A DNA stretch of 64,000 bases from Aurantimicrobium minutum (lineage in GTDB: Bacteria; Actinomycetota; Actinomycetes; Actinomycetales; Microbacteriaceae). Both the position numbers and the translations under genes were made by a program. Positions 51,821 through 61,707 of this stretch are shown here, piece after piece. The notes beneath the pieces are model-generated. The model saw nothing but the letters and a program-made list of their open reading frames with translations. It had not been told where the DNA came from and ran no database searches. Location of the stretch: NCBI RefSeq assembly GCF_029892845.1, contig NZ_JARXVT010000001.1:62001-126000 (forward strand). Reading direction: 5' to 3'. Position 1 is the first letter of the stretch. Every line of letters starts with the position of its first letter.

Positions 51821-52510
51821 CTAGGAGGTTACGGAAGCGTGCTCATGGCTTTCATCAGCCACGTTGAAGCGATAGCCCACGTTGCGCACGGTGCCAATAA
51901 CCTGCTCCATATCGCCGAGTTTGGCGCGCAGACGACGGACGTGAACATCCACGGTTCGCGTACCACCGAAGTAGTCATAACCCCAGACTTCGCTGAGCAA
52001 CTGCTCACGGGTGAAGACACGGGAAGGGTGGGTAGCTAGAAAGCGCAGGAGCTCAAACTCTTTATAAGTGAGGTCCAGTGGCTTGTCGTGAACTTTGACT
52101 GAGTAGGACGCTTCATCAATGACGATGCCGGAGGCAGAGATGCGAGCCTCAGAGGGAGCGTCCTGGTTGGCACGGCCCAGAGCGAGGCGAATACGAGCAT
52201 CCACTTCGGCGGGGCCTGCTGAGTCCAGGATCACATCTGCCACACCCCAGTCTGGGCTGACAGCAGCAAGGCCGCCTTCAGTAATGACAAGAAGGAGGGG
52301 TGAACTCAGGCCGGTGGCCTGCAAGATCTTGCACAAGCTCTTGGCGCTGGCTAGGTCGGTGCGGGCATCGACCATGACGATGTCACTGTGAGGGGCGCTG
52401 ACCAGTTGTGCAGGTTCTGCAGGGATGGTCTTGACCTGGTGTGAGAGCAATCCCAGCGCGGGAAGGACTTCCGCGTTGTGGCGCGCGGCGAGAATCAGGA
52501 TACTGGCCAT
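51821..52510 (-). CDS. glnR: GlnR-type orphan OmpR-family regulator
   Basis: 229 residues. The receiver domain carries [10 protein letters not shown] (retained Asp) and [18 protein letters not shown], characteristic of actinobacterial GlnR; the winged helix contains [36 protein letters not shown] and [10 protein letters not shown]. GlnR controls nitrogen assimilation without a dedicated kinase. ATG at 52510 after GAGGTGA. 37 bp upstream of ppk, perhaps co-transcribed. Confidence 0.88.
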   Translation of the reverse strand: MASILILAARHNAEVLPALGLLSHQVKTIPAEPAQLVSAPHSDIVMVDARTDLASAKSLCKILQATGLSSPLLLVITEGGLAAVSPDWGVADVILDSAGPAEVDARIRLALGRANQDAPSEARISASGIVIDEASYSVKVHDKPLDLTYKEFELLRFLATHPSRVFTREQLLSEVWGYDYFGGTRTVDVHVRRLRAKLGDMEQVIGTVRNVGYRFNVADESHEHASVTS

Positions 52511-52634
52511 GCTGTCACCTCGTCTCACTTGGTGTTAATAGTCTAAATGTCTTGTGTTTCATCCAGATTTCGTATTCCTCAGTGTGGAATGCCGAGTTAC
52601 CGGTTAACGACCACCCTCGGAATATGATGGACAC

Positions 52635-52745
52635 ATGCTTCTCGCACTCGAACTTTTTTTCATCGGCCTGCTGGGTGTTGCCGGTCTGGCCATCGCATGG
52701 ATCTCCGGCATCGTTGTGTACAAGCTGTTCAAGGGACAGCGCTAA
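52635..52745 (+). CDS. 36-residue single-pass membrane peptide
   Basis: One hydrophobic helix (LLGVAGLAIAWISGIVVYKL) and a basic end KLFKGQR. It ends 9 bp before the ygfZ-like gene. Its compact membrane-plus-basic-tail form and placement look like a real small gene, though its ribosome site is weak. Function unknown. Confidence 0.62.
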   Translation: MLLALELFFIGLLGVAGLAIAWISGIVVYKLFKGQR

Positions 52746-52754
52746 GCGCATCCC

Positions 52755-53903
52755 ATGGCTGACGATGCCTCGTCGGCTCCCGGCGAAATGCCACTCTCCC
52801 CTTTAGCTGCGCTTCCTGGCGCCATTGTGGGGTCAACTGGTGTTGCCAGCGCCTATGGCAACAGCCTGACAGAGCAGCGCACTCTGCTTAGCGGCGGTGC
52901 CCTGGTTGATCTTTCTGATCGTGGTGTCATTGAGGTTTCTGGACCTGATCGCTTGAGTTGGCTGGATTCTTTGCTCAGCCAGCGCCTGGATAATCTCAAG
53001 CCTGGCCAGTGCGCAGAAACTCTTCTCCTCGACCCTCAAGGTCACGTTCAGCACGCCATGCGCGTTGTGGAAGATGGCCAAACCTGCTGGCTCTTGGTGG
53101 ATGAGGGCCGTGCCTCAGCCTTGACCACCTGGTTGCTCAAAATGCGCTTCATGAAGCAGGTCGAGATCGTGGACCGCAGCTCTGAAATGCTCACACTGGG
53201 TTTCTTCGGCGAACTCCCTGATGTTCTTGCTCCACTTGTTCTTCAGCCTGCAGATGTTCCCGTCATCTGGGCAGACCCCTGGAAAGCCGTCACCGAAGGT
53301 GGCTGGCAGTATTCGGCACAGCAGCACCCAGGTCTCGACTGGAACTACTTCGAAGCACTTATTCCTCGCAGCACTGCAGACGAACTCGTTGACCTGGCAC
53401 AGGCCCGCGTTATCTCTTTCGCTGGCACCGATGCCCTCGAGGCACTGCGCATTGCTGCGTGGCGTCCGCGCATCGCCACCGAAGGCGACGACAACGCATT
53501 GCCCCATGAATTCGACTGGCTGCGCACCGCAGTCCATCTCAACAAGGGTTGCTACCGAGGCCAAGAAACAGTTGCCAAGGTGCACAACCTCGGCCACCCT
53601 CCCCGCCGCTTGGCATTCCTGAGCTTGGATGGTGTGGATGTGGTGTTGCCTAAATCCGGTGCTCCCGTCATGGATGGTGAGACCGAGGTTGGTCACGTGA
53701 CCAGTGCTGCTCGTCACTTTGAAGAAGGCGTCATCGCGCTGGCTATCTTGAAGCGCAATGCCAACCCCGATTCAGAGTTGGTTGTTGTCGCTGATGGCAC
53801 ACGCATTCCTGCAACACAGGTAGTCATCGTTCCACCGGATGCCGGTCGCACCGCGAATGTTCCCAGGCTCCCGCGCCTGGGTGCGGTGAAGCGCGAGCAG
53901 TAG
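52755..53903 (+). CDS. ygfZ: Folate-binding YgfZ/GcvT-like protein
   Basis: 382 residues. The signature KGCYRGQE and the folate-site region DRLSWLDSLLSQ are present. YgfZ-family (Iba57) proteins help assemble or repair certain Fe-S clusters. Start 9 bp after the small membrane gene. Confidence 0.92.
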   Translation: MADDASSAPGEMPLSPLAALPGAIVGSTGVASAYGNSLTEQRTLLSGGALVDLSDRGVIEVSGPDRLSWLDSLLSQRLDNLKPGQCAETLLLDPQGHVQHAMRVVEDGQTCWLLVDEGRASALTTWLLKMRFMKQVEIVDRSSEMLTLGFFGELPDVLAPLVLQPADVPVIWADPWKAVTEGGWQYSAQQHPGLDWNYFEALIPRSTADELVDLAQARVISFAGTDALEALRIAAWRPRIATEGDDNALPHEFDWLRTAVHLNKGCYRGQETVAKVHNLGHPPRRLAFLSLDGVDVVLPKSGAPVMDGETEVGHVTSAARHFEEGVIALAILKRNANPDSELVVVADGTRIPATQVVIVPPDAGRTANVPRLPRLGAVKREQ

Positions 53904-53913
53904 TGAGCTCGGG

Positions 53914-54732
53914 TTAGTTCGCCTTCACTGCTTCAAAGGCAACGGTGATTTCACCAAGGCGCCAGCGGCTCTTATTGCCAATGATGGGCCAGCCTGCTTC
54001 TTTCATGCCCTGAGCAGTCGCTATCCAGCGCTGAGTTGCACCGAAGCTTCCTAGAGGAGCGTGGGTGAGCCATTGCCGATCCAGCGCAGTGAGGAAGTCA
54101 TGAATGCGCTCGCCGGGGACATTGTGATGAATAAGTGCCTTAGGTAAACGCTCGGCCACAATCGAGGGAACCTCGAGAGTGTCTAGTTTGAGTGCAATGC
54201 TCAAGGTTTGTGGGCCGTCATGGGTGACGGCAATCCAGCTAGAAATCCGGCCAATCTCATCGCAGGTGCCCTCAACGAGGACACCGCCAGGTTGGAGCCT
54301 GGCAACCATCATGTCCCAGGCGCCTTGAACTTCTGGCTCGTCATATTGACGCAAGACATTGAAGGCGCGGATCACGACTGGTTGTCTGTTCTTGGCAACG
54401 GGAACTTCAAAGCCCCCGCGAGCAAAAGAAATGCCTTGTGCTTTTTCTGTGGTGATGAGCTGTTCTTTTTCCCAGCGGGAAAGTTCCTCTTTCGCGATGG
54501 TGACCCGTTCGGGGTCTATCTCAAGCCCGAGCAGTTCCACTTCGGGCCTGGTCTTGCGCAGCCTGGTGGCAAGCTCAACCGGGGTGGCAGCACTGGCGCC
54601 ATAGCCGAGGTCGATGACCAGAGGGTCGCTCGTGGTGCGCAGGGCAGGCCAGGTTTGTATCCACCTGTCCACTCGGCGCAAGCGATTGGCGTTGGTTGTC
54701 CCACGCGTGATGTTTCCCACGGGCATGCTCAC
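53914..54732 (-). CDS. Class I SAM-dependent methyltransferase-like protein
   Basis: 272 residues from a GTG, or 270 from an ATG at 54726. Motif I LVIDLGYGASAATPVELA and ELLGLEIDPERV (acidic ribose contact) define a Rossmann methyltransferase. The rest is unusual and the substrate is unknown. Convergent with ygfZ, divergent from gpmA. Confidence 0.78.
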   Translation of the reverse strand: MSMPVGNITRGTTNANRLRRVDRWIQTWPALRTTSDPLVIDLGYGASAATPVELATRLRKTRPEVELLGLEIDPERVTIAKEELSRWEKEQLITTEKAQGISFARGGFEVPVAKNRQPVVIRAFNVLRQYDEPEVQGAWDMMVARLQPGGVLVEGTCDEIGRISSWIAVTHDGPQTLSIALKLDTLEVPSIVAERLPKALIHHNVPGERIHDFLTALDRQWLTHAPLGSFGATQRWIATAQGMKEAGWPIIGNKSRWRLGEITVAFEAVKAN

Positions 54733-54759
54733 CAGTTAACCACCCAATAAACTGGAGTC

Positions 54760-55509
54760 ATGACGACGCACACTTTGATTCTGCTTAGACACGGTAATAG
54801 CGACTGGAACCAGAAGAACCTGTTCACGGGTTGGGTTGATGTTCGCCTGAGCGATCAGGGCGTGGGCGAAGCCAAGCGTGCGGGTGAGCTTCTTGCAGAA
54901 TCAGGAATTCTTCCTGACGTTCTCTACACCTCTGTTCTCAGCCGTGCGATTCAGACTGCCAACCTGGCTCTGGACACCGCTGATCGTCTCTGGATTCCCG
55001 TCAAGCGCAGCTGGCGCTTGAACGAACGTCACTACGGTGCTCTGCAGGGCAAGGACAAGGCTCAGACCTTGGCTGAATACGGTCCCGAACAGTTCCAGAC
55101 CTGGCGTCGTTCCTTCGACGTTCCACCACCACCCATCGCAGACGACAACGAGTACTCACAGATCAATGACGTGCGTTACGCAGGCATTGATGGAGCTATC
55201 CCAGCTACAGAGTGCCTCAAGGACGTTATCGATCGCATGATTCCTTACTGGGAATCAGATATCACGAAGGATCTTGCCGCAGGCAAGACCGTTCTGGTCA
55301 CCGCGCACGGTAATTCACTGCGTGCATTGGTCAAGCACCTCGATGGCATCTCGGATGACGAGATTGCTGAGCTCAACATTCCTACCGGTATTCCTCTGGT
55401 CTACAAGCTGGACGAAAACTTCCGTCCACTTGGACCTGCTGAATACCTTGACCCTGAAGCTGCTGCAGCTGGTGCTGCTGCTGTTGCTGCTCAGGGCAAC
55501 AAGAAGTAG
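54760..55509 (+). CDS. gpmA: 2,3-bisphosphoglycerate-dependent phosphoglycerate mutase
   Basis: 249 residues. [10 protein letters not shown] holds the phospho-His, ERHYGALQG the catalytic Glu region and [11 protein letters not shown] the second His. Interconverts 3- and 2-phosphoglycerate in glycolysis. Confidence 0.96.
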   Translation: MTTHTLILLRHGNSDWNQKNLFTGWVDVRLSDQGVGEAKRAGELLAESGILPDVLYTSVLSRAIQTANLALDTADRLWIPVKRSWRLNERHYGALQGKDKAQTLAEYGPEQFQTWRRSFDVPPPPIADDNEYSQINDVRYAGIDGAIPATECLKDVIDRMIPYWESDITKDLAAGKTVLVTAHGNSLRALVKHLDGISDDEIAELNIPTGIPLVYKLDENFRPLGPAEYLDPEAAAAGAAAVAAQGNKK

Positions 55510-55589
55510 AACTTCACCGCCGAAGATTTCTTCAACACCAAGCGGCTTGATGCCGTGGAGTACGTTCATCACGATTAATGGAGAAACAC

Positions 55590-55754
55590 ATGAAGCTATT
55601 TGGTTGGTTCAGAAAATCTGAACCCGTTGTTGACATCACCTTGACTGAGTCAATCCTTGTTCAGAAGTCCAAGAAGAACCCGGACAAGTTGACCAAGAAG
55701 GAAATCGAAGCTCTCAAGAAGATTGTGGAGCGAGTCGAGAACAACAACGCGTAA
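55590..55754 (+). CDS. 54-residue basic hypothetical protein
   Basis: ATG after GGAG at 6 bases. Opens MKLFGWFRKSEPVVD and then has a Lys-rich helical tail (KKNPDKLTKKEIEALKKIV). Follows gpmA by 80 bp and ends just before a strong terminator, so it is a real transcribed unit. Not recognised. Confidence 0.65.
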   Translation: MKLFGWFRKSEPVVDITLTESILVQKSKKNPDKLTKKEIEALKKIVERVENNNA

Positions 55755-55765
55755 CGCTTAACGAC

Positions 55766-55797
55766 AAAAGCGGCCAGGGATACTGGCCGCTTTTTTC
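55766..55797. terminator. Intrinsic terminator, convergent genes
   Basis: Perfect 12-bp stem (55766-55777 / 55783-55794), loop GGATA, T-run on the plus strand and A-run upstream, so it can work in both directions for the small basic gene and the lipoprotein gene. Confidence 0.92.
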
Positions 55798-55806
55798 GTT
55801 TAAGTT

Positions 55807-56301
55807 CTACTTAGAGATCTTGGTGACCTTCTTGGGCTCGAGGCCTTCGTATTCAGGCTGAGCTGAGGTGAGAACGGGAACCAGCACGGTCTTGCTCTCG
55901 CCGTAAGCTTCGAAAGCTACCTCAAGCAGACCACCAGGCATGGTGTTGATACCACCAAGGATGATGCGGTCTTCGCTCCCTGCACCCCAGGAGGTGGGGG
56001 TCTTGTCGTTGCTGGGGACCTCGAGGTGTCCGTCCACAACAGTGCCACCGGAGACGAAGCCGATGTGAAGTTCTTCGTCAACACCGGTTGCGTTGACTGC
56101 GTTGAGCAGCAGGTTGCCGGTTTCACCGTTGTCACTGATGATCATGAGGTTACGCAGGCTGAGGTCGCCCACGTTCACGCCTACTCCGTCGCTGGCGTCG
56201 TAGGGGTTGGTTGTGGCCTGTGGCTGGATCAATCCGCAACCAGCAGTGCCGAGGGCAACGCTGAGGGCAAGAGCAGCAGCAACAACAATACGAACCTTCA
56301 C
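55807..56301 (-). CDS. Hypothetical lipoprotein
   Basis: 164 residues from the GTG at 56301, which follows GGAGGC. Signal peptide ends in LGTAGCG, with the lipobox Cys. The mature part has DLSLRNLMIISDNGETGNLLL and a C-terminal basic tail, like small copper-chaperone-type or DUF-class actinobacterial lipoproteins, but I cannot assign it. Divergent from carD. Confidence 0.8.
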   Translation of the reverse strand: MKVRIVVAAALALSVALGTAGCGLIQPQATTNPYDASDGVGVNVGDLSLRNLMIISDNGETGNLLLNAVNATGVDEELHIGFVSGGTVVDGHLEVPSNDKTPTSWGAGSEDRIILGGINTMPGGLLEVAFEAYGESKTVLVPVLTSAQPEYEGLEPKKVTKISK

Positions 56302-56493
56302 GACGAAAGCCTCCAGAGTGTGAGAGCGGTGCCCAGTTATGGGCAGAAATACCGCAAAATTCTTCTCTTTGACTCTATCGCATGGCTGCGAAATGGGCCG
56401 AAGGAGCGGCACCGCTCAGTGGGAAGTGGGCTCCGATGAGACTGTCAGATAGCCGTGGTAAACTGGGAACTGATTTTAGGGAGCTCCACACTT

Positions 56494-56976
56494 ATGCAGT
56501 TCATTGTTGGCGAAACAGTTGTTTACCCTCACCACGGCGCAGCGAAGATTACCGAAGTACAAAAGCGCGTCGTCAAGGGTGTCGAAAAGGTTTACTTAAC
56601 CCTCCACGTTGTGCAGGGTGACCTCACTGTGAAGGTTCCCGTTGAGAACGTTGACCTCGTGGGTGTTCGCGATGTCATCGGCAAGGAAGGCCTCGAGCAG
56701 GTCTTCGAAGTTCTGCGTGCTCCTTTCACTGAAGAGCCCACCAACTGGTCTCGCCGTTACAAGGCGAACCTGGAGAAGCTTGCTTCCGGTGACGTCATCA
56801 AGGTTTCTGAGGTTGTTCGCGACCTGTGGCGCCGTGACCAGGACCGCGGACTCTCCGCTGGTGAAAAGCGCATGCTTGCCAAGGCACGCCAGATCCTCAT
56901 CTCTGAGCTCGCTCTGGCGAAGAAGACTGACGAAGCTAAGGCTTCTGACTTCCTCGACGAGGTTCTCGCGTCCTAA
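56494..56976 (+). CDS. carD: CarD-family RNA polymerase-binding regulator
   Basis: 160 residues. [17 protein letters not shown] starts the RNAP-interaction Tudor-like domain; the helical DNA-binding domain includes [13 protein letters not shown] and [18 protein letters not shown]. Stabilises open complexes at rRNA and other promoters. ATG at 56494 is chosen because it begins the conserved domain; AGGGAG lies upstream. Confidence 0.96.
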   Translation: MQFIVGETVVYPHHGAAKITEVQKRVVKGVEKVYLTLHVVQGDLTVKVPVENVDLVGVRDVIGKEGLEQVFEVLRAPFTEEPTNWSRRYKANLEKLASGDVIKVSEVVRDLWRRDQDRGLSAGEKRMLAKARQILISELALAKKTDEAKASDFLDEVLAS

Positions 56977-57003
56977 CAACGCGAGTGGGCAGGCGAATAC
57001 AGC

Positions 57004-58179
57004 ATGTCTGGTGACCTGCACGTTTCTACGGCCGTCATCGTCGTTGCCGCAGGAAGTGGCACTCGGTTAGGGGCCGCACTTCCCAAGGCGTTTGTTGACC
57101 TTGCTGGTCAGACTCTCTTAGAGCGCTCCCTCCGTTCCATCATCTTGCTGCCCTATCCGGTGCAGGTTGTTGTGGTCGCCCCAGCTGACTTTCTTTCTGA
57201 CGCGCAGGCCATTGCCCACAAGGTAGCCCCCGGCTTAGATGCTCTTGTTTCTGTGGTCACCGGTGGTGCAACTCGTCACGACTCTGTTGCTGCCGGTCTT
57301 GCTGCTCTACAGTCGTCGGTCCAGGTTGTCCTGGTCCACGATGCTGCTCGTGCACTTACTCCCACCACGTTGTTTGCAGACGTGGACATGGCGGTTCAGG
57401 CAACCGGTGCGGGCATTGTTCCCGCTCTACCTGTGGTTGATTCACTCAAGCAGGTTGACGTCACCGGTGGTGTGCTCGGGATTGCTGACCGTGAACAACT
57501 CCGTGCAGCGCAAACACCTCAAGGATTCCCCCGTGCCGAGCTCGATGCCGCTTATGCCGCAGCAGGTTCTTCTGACTACACCGATGATGCAGCGGTCTTC
57601 GCTGCGTATGGGGGAGCAGTGACCACCATTCCTGGCGACGAGGTTGCCTTCAAGATCACGACAGCATGGGATCTCAACCGTGCACATCAAGTCCTCGGCA
57701 GTGTTCCTGATGCTCACCGCGTGGGCACCGGTATTGATGTGCACGCCTTCGGAGAAGCCGAGAACCTCTGGCTCGCTGGGCTGCACTGGCCTGGCGAGAA
57801 AGAACTTTCTGGCCACAGCGACGGCGATGCTGTTGCACACGCCATCTGTGATGCGCTGCTTTCCGCAGCTGGCTTGGGAGACATCGGTTCTCGCTTTGGC
57901 ACCTCAGACCCTGCCTATGCCAATGCATCGGGTGAAGTCTTTGTTCGCGGCACGATCGAACTTATCGCTTCTGCCGGTTTCGAACCCATCAATGTCTCCG
58001 TCCAGCTCATCGGCAACAAGCCACGCTTCAGTGCTCGCCGTGTAGAAGCCCAGGCAGTGCTCACCGAGTGGGTTGGCGCTCCTGTTTCTGTATCCGCAAC
58101 AACCACCGACGGCCTCGGTTTCACCGGCCGCGGTGAGGGTGTTGCAGCCATCGCAACAGCTCTCGTTCGCCAGCGCTAA
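57004..58179 (+). CDS. ispDF: Bifunctional IspD/IspF isoprenoid enzyme
   Basis: 391 residues. IspD half: [18 protein letters not shown] (cytidylyltransferase loop), [15 protein letters not shown]. IspF half from about 240: GIDVHAFGE (metal Asp/His), [18 protein letters not shown], and a C-terminal [14 protein letters not shown]. Performs two non-adjacent MEP-pathway steps. 27 bp after carD. Confidence 0.95.
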   Translation: MSGDLHVSTAVIVVAAGSGTRLGAALPKAFVDLAGQTLLERSLRSIILLPYPVQVVVVAPADFLSDAQAIAHKVAPGLDALVSVVTGGATRHDSVAAGLAALQSSVQVVLVHDAARALTPTTLFADVDMAVQATGAGIVPALPVVDSLKQVDVTGGVLGIADREQLRAAQTPQGFPRAELDAAYAAAGSSDYTDDAAVFAAYGGAVTTIPGDEVAFKITTAWDLNRAHQVLGSVPDAHRVGTGIDVHAFGEAENLWLAGLHWPGEKELSGHSDGDAVAHAICDALLSAAGLGDIGSRFGTSDPAYANASGEVFVRGTIELIASAGFEPINVSVQLIGNKPRFSARRVEAQAVLTEWVGAPVSVSATTTDGLGFTGRGEGVAAIATALVRQR

Positions 58180-58204
58180 GCGCGCTCGCAGGTAGGCTAA
58201 ACAC

Positions 58205-59611
58205 GTGAGTATTCGTCTTTTCGACTCGAAGGAGCAAGCCCTTCGGGACTTTTCTCCGCTGACCCCCGGTCAGGTTGGAATGTACGTCTGTGGACCCACC
58301 GTGCAGTCGAGCCCCCACGTGGGACACCTGCGCAGCGCCCTGGTCTATGACCAGCTGCGCCGCTGGCTGACCCACGAGGGCTACCAGGTCACTCTGGTGC
58401 GTAACGTCACCGACATTGATGACAAGGTTTTGGACAATGCCCGAGCCGGCGGAGTCGAAGAATGGTGGGCTCTGGCCTATCGCATGGAGGCAGAGTTCAC
58501 TGCTGCCTATGACTTGCTCGGTATCGGGCGCCCCACCTATGAGCCTCGTGCCACCGCGAGCATCCCTGAGATGATCGCCATAATTGAGCGCCTCATTGAA
58601 CGTGGTCACGCTTACCCCGCCGCTGATAGTTCCGGCGATGTCTACTTCGACACTGCGTCTTGGTCTGCATATGGCGAGCTCACGAACCAAAAGCCTGCCG
58701 AGATGGAAGCTGCCGCTGATGCAGATCCTCGTGGCAAGAAGGCACCGCAAGACTTTGCCCTCTGGAAGGGTCACAAGGCAGGCGACCCCGAGTCTGCTTC
58801 CTGGAAGTCCCCGTGGGGAACTGGCCGTCCCGGATGGCACATCGAGTGCTCGGCCATGTCCACCAAATACCTCGGAACATCCTTCGATATTCACGGTGGT
58901 GGGCTTGACCTTCGCTTCCCGCACCACGAGAACGAACTGGCACAGTCCGCTGCAGCCGGTGATGGTTTCGCTCAGTATTGGCTTCACAACGGACTGGTTT
59001 CCGTCGGCGGTCAGAAGATGAGTAAATCGTTGGGCAACTCTGTTTTTGCTGCAGACCTTCTCGATAAGGCCAAGCCGGTCGTCCTGCGATACCTCCTCAG
59101 TTCTGCGCAATACCGCTCCACGTTGGAACTCCACGACGGTGCCATCGCTGAAGCGAAGGCATCCTTTGAGCGCATTGAAGGATTCCTTGATCGGGTCATC
59201 CGTGACGCGGGAGAACTGGTCTCTGCTGATGTTCCTGCCACGTTCCGTGCCGCGATGAACGATGACCTTAACATTCCTGCTGCGCTCGCCGTGGTCTTTG
59301 ACTTGGTGCGCTCAGGCAACAGTGCGCTGGATTCTGGAGACAGCGCAACTGCTGCTTCTCAGGCTGCTGAAGTTGCGGCGATGCTGGATGTGCTGGGCGT
59401 GAACCCCCTCGATGCTGCATGGGCATCTGATTCTTCCCAGGGCGATGCCGCCTTGGATCTCTTGATGGCTGAACTCCTTGAGGCACGTGCGACTGCACGT
59501 GCGAACAAGGACTTCGCCACCGCAGACCTTCTCCGCGAGCGACTTGCCGCGGCTGGAATCACGATCGAAGACACCCCATCTGGGGCACATTGGAGTTTCA
59601 ATGGCAGGTAA
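58205..59611 (+). CDS. cysS: Cysteinyl-tRNA synthetase
   Basis: 468 residues. HIGH-equivalent PHVGHLRS, zinc Cys in YVCGPTVQ and ECSAMS, FPHHENELAQS and KMSKSLGN. Attaches Cys to tRNA-Cys. GTG start. Stop overlaps the rlmB start by 11 bp. Confidence 0.97.
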   Translation: MSIRLFDSKEQALRDFSPLTPGQVGMYVCGPTVQSSPHVGHLRSALVYDQLRRWLTHEGYQVTLVRNVTDIDDKVLDNARAGGVEEWWALAYRMEAEFTAAYDLLGIGRPTYEPRATASIPEMIAIIERLIERGHAYPAADSSGDVYFDTASWSAYGELTNQKPAEMEAAADADPRGKKAPQDFALWKGHKAGDPESASWKSPWGTGRPGWHIECSAMSTKYLGTSFDIHGGGLDLRFPHHENELAQSAAAGDGFAQYWLHNGLVSVGGQKMSKSLGNSVFAADLLDKAKPVVLRYLLSSAQYRSTLELHDGAIAEAKASFERIEGFLDRVIRDAGELVSADVPATFRAAMNDDLNIPAALAVVFDLVRSGNSALDSGDSATAASQAAEVAAMLDVLGVNPLDAAWASDSSQGDAALDLLMAELLEARATARANKDFATADLLRERLAAAGITIEDTPSGAHWSFNGR

Positions 59612-60596
59612 GCCTCGGGCTGGAGCAGTCCGCAAATCAGGTAAAGGTCCTGTCAAGGGAACAGGTGGCTTAGGTCGTCGCGCCCTCGAAGGTAAGGGAC
59701 CCACCCCTAAGGCAGAAGACCGCGAGTGGCACCCCGCCGGCAAGGCGAAGATCCGTCGCGACAAGCTGGCCTCCATGGGCAAGCTCAACCGCAACACCGT
59801 TGACGGTCAGCGCAAGGCTGCGCCTAAGCGCAGCAAGGCTAACGATGACACTGAAGTAGTGACCGGTCGTAACTCGGTACTTGAGGCACTGCGTGCCAAG
59901 ATTCCTGCGACTGCCCTCTATATCGCCACTCGTATTGAGATGGATGACCGCGTCAAGGAAATGTTGCAGATTGCCACCCAGCGTGGCATTCCCATCCTTG
60001 AAGTGATGAAGCCAGAGTTGGACCGCATGGGCGGATTCGACTCGGTTCACCAGGGTGTTGCAGTCAAGGTTCCACCCTACGAATATGCCCACCCCAACGA
60101 CCTGTTGGAGAAGGCATTCGATTCCAAGAAGGCACCGCTGTTCGTGGCATTGGATGGAATTACCGATCCTCGTAACTTGGGTGCGATTATTCGTTCCACC
60201 GCTGCCTTTGGTGGCGACGGCATCATCTTGCCTCAGCGTCGCTCGGTCGGCGTGACTGCAGCTGCCTGGAAGACCTCTGCAGGTGCGGCAGCGCGCCTGC
60301 CGGTCTCCATGGCATCGAACCTCACCGCGACCATCAAGTCCTTCAAGGATCAGGGTGTCTTCGTGATTGGTCTCGACGGCGGCGGCGACACCATGCTTCC
60401 CGGTCTGGAGTTGGCCGATCGCCCACTCTTGATTGTGGTGGGTAACGAGGGCAAGGGCCTGTCCAAGTTGGTCACAGACAATTGCGATGCAATCGTCTCG
60501 ATTCCCATCTCGGCCAGCACCGAGTCCCTCAATGCAGGTATTGCTGCCAGCGTTGCACTCTATGAAGTAGCCCGAATTCGTTCAGGCACCGTTTAG
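59601..60596 (+). CDS. rlmB: 23S rRNA 2'-O-methyltransferase, RlmB/SpoU type
   Basis: 331 residues from the ATG at 59601, which follows GGAG; upstream in-frame codons lie in cysS. A basic N-terminal extension (about 75 residues) precedes the substrate-binding domain (TGRNSVLEALRA) and SPOUT motifs DPRNLGAIIRSTAAFG, VVGNEGKGLS and IPISASTESLNAGIA. Methylates a 23S rRNA G (G2251 in E. coli). Conserved neighbour of cysS and ispF. Confidence 0.93.
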   Translation: MAGKPRAGAVRKSGKGPVKGTGGLGRRALEGKGPTPKAEDREWHPAGKAKIRRDKLASMGKLNRNTVDGQRKAAPKRSKANDDTEVVTGRNSVLEALRAKIPATALYIATRIEMDDRVKEMLQIATQRGIPILEVMKPELDRMGGFDSVHQGVAVKVPPYEYAHPNDLLEKAFDSKKAPLFVALDGITDPRNLGAIIRSTAAFGGDGIILPQRRSVGVTAAAWKTSAGAAARLPVSMASNLTATIKSFKDQGVFVIGLDGGGDTMLPGLELADRPLLIVVGNEGKGLSKLVTDNCDAIVSIPISASTESLNAGIAASVALYEVARIRSGTV

Positions 60597-60683
60597 TAAT
60601 TTCCCAGAGTTCACACGTACTCTAGTTTTCTACGTGTTGACTTACGTCTATTTACGTCCCCCACCTATTTGGAGAAAACGAGA

Positions 60684-61595
60684 ATGAGCACCGGAGCCCA
60701 CGGCAACCGACCTACTCGAAACCAGCAGCGTGAAGCTGCTCGTGCGAAGGCTAAAGAACTTCGCGAACAGCACAACAAGAACGAGAAGCGTCGCAGACTA
60801 TACATCCAAGGTGGTGTTGCAGTTGCGGTGATTGCCATTGCAGCAATCTTTATCTCGACCATTGCGACCTCAGCACCTAAGGAAGGTCCACGCCCCGCCA
60901 ACATGGCTAGCGACGGCATCGTCCTCAGTGGTGCTGGCATGGCCGGTGTCCTCAGCGAAGCAGGTTCTCCTGGCGCTGACCCTGTTGCCAACATTCCTAT
61001 GCCGGGTTCATCCACCGTCTCCATTGAGGTGTACCAGGACTACATCTGTCCTGCTTGTAAGGCATTCGATGAAGCAAATGCTCAGCAGCTGCAGACATTG
61101 GTAGAAGCCGGTGCAGCAACTCTCGAGCTTCACCCGATCGGCATGCTGGCAAACCAGTCTGCTGGTACTAAGTACTCTCTCCGCTCGACTGCAGCTGCAG
61201 CGTGTGTAGCGAACTACTCACCTGACACCTTCTGGAAGGTCAACCTTGCACTCTTCGCAAACCAGCCTCAAGAAGGAACTCCAGGTCTCAATGATGACGA
61301 GCTCACTGCTCTGATTGATTCTCAGAAGCCGAAGAACCAGTCCAAGATTGCCAAGTGCATCAAAGACAAGACCTTCATGCCATGGGCATCTCAGGCAACT
61401 GACTACGCACTAGCTGGTCCCATGGCTCAGGCAGCCAAGGACTCCGGTGCAGCCGGTGTGGGAACACCCACCATCCTGGTCAATGGCAAGGTTTACACCG
61501 GTTCGATTGTTGATTCCAAGGAATTCTTGGCATTCATCACTCAGGTTGCTGGTGAGTCAGCTTCCACAACTCCCGCTACTCCTGCCGCAGGTTAG
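60684..61595 (+). CDS. Membrane-anchored DsbA-like thioredoxin-fold protein
   Basis: 303 residues. Basic N-terminus, one membrane helix (about 43-65), then a thioredoxin fold with active site CPAC in YQDYICPACKAF and cis-Pro in GVGTPTILVNG. Probably a disulfide oxidoreductase facing out; the DsbB-like protein at 47036 may be its partner. GGAG lies 9 bases before the ATG. Confidence 0.92.
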   Translation: MSTGAHGNRPTRNQQREAARAKAKELREQHNKNEKRRRLYIQGGVAVAVIAIAAIFISTIATSAPKEGPRPANMASDGIVLSGAGMAGVLSEAGSPGADPVANIPMPGSSTVSIEVYQDYICPACKAFDEANAQQLQTLVEAGAATLELHPIGMLANQSAGTKYSLRSTAAAACVANYSPDTFWKVNLALFANQPQEGTPGLNDDELTALIDSQKPKNQSKIAKCIKDKTFMPWASQATDYALAGPMAQAAKDSGAAGVGTPTILVNGKVYTGSIVDSKEFLAFITQVAGESASTTPATPAAG

Positions 61596-61607
61596 GATTA
61601 ACGGGTC

Positions 61608-61629
61608 GTGAAGTAATTCGTTACTTCAC
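61608..61629. terminator. Hairpin between the DsbA-like gene and tRNA-Thr
   Basis: GTGAAGTAA-TTCG-TTACTTCAC, a perfect 9-bp stem with a UUCG-type loop. No T-run follows, so it may be a processing or weak termination structure. Confidence 0.55.
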
Positions 61630-61633
61630 ACAA

Positions 61634-61706
61634 GCCGACTTGGCGCAATTGGTAGCGCACCGCTCTTGTAAAGCGGGGGTTGTGGGTTCGAGTCCCATAG
61701 TCGGCC
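61634..61706 (+). tRNA. tRNA-Thr (TGT)
   Basis: 73 nt. Acceptor GCCGACT/AGTCGGC, D-arm TGGCGCAATTGGTAGCGCA, anticodon loop CTTGTAA with TGT, and T-loop GGGTTCGAGTCCC. No encoded CCA. The next gene starts 2 bp after it. Confidence 0.96.
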
Positions 61707-61707
61707 C

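Noticed and set aside
58121-59134. 337-codon open frame antisense to cysS and the ispDF tail
   Set aside because: Fully inside well-identified genes; no ribosome site or recognisable motifs.
59478-59600. Longer RlmB start inside cysS
   Set aside because: The ATG at 59601 has a GGAG site and the upstream codons overlap cysS with no conserved sequence.
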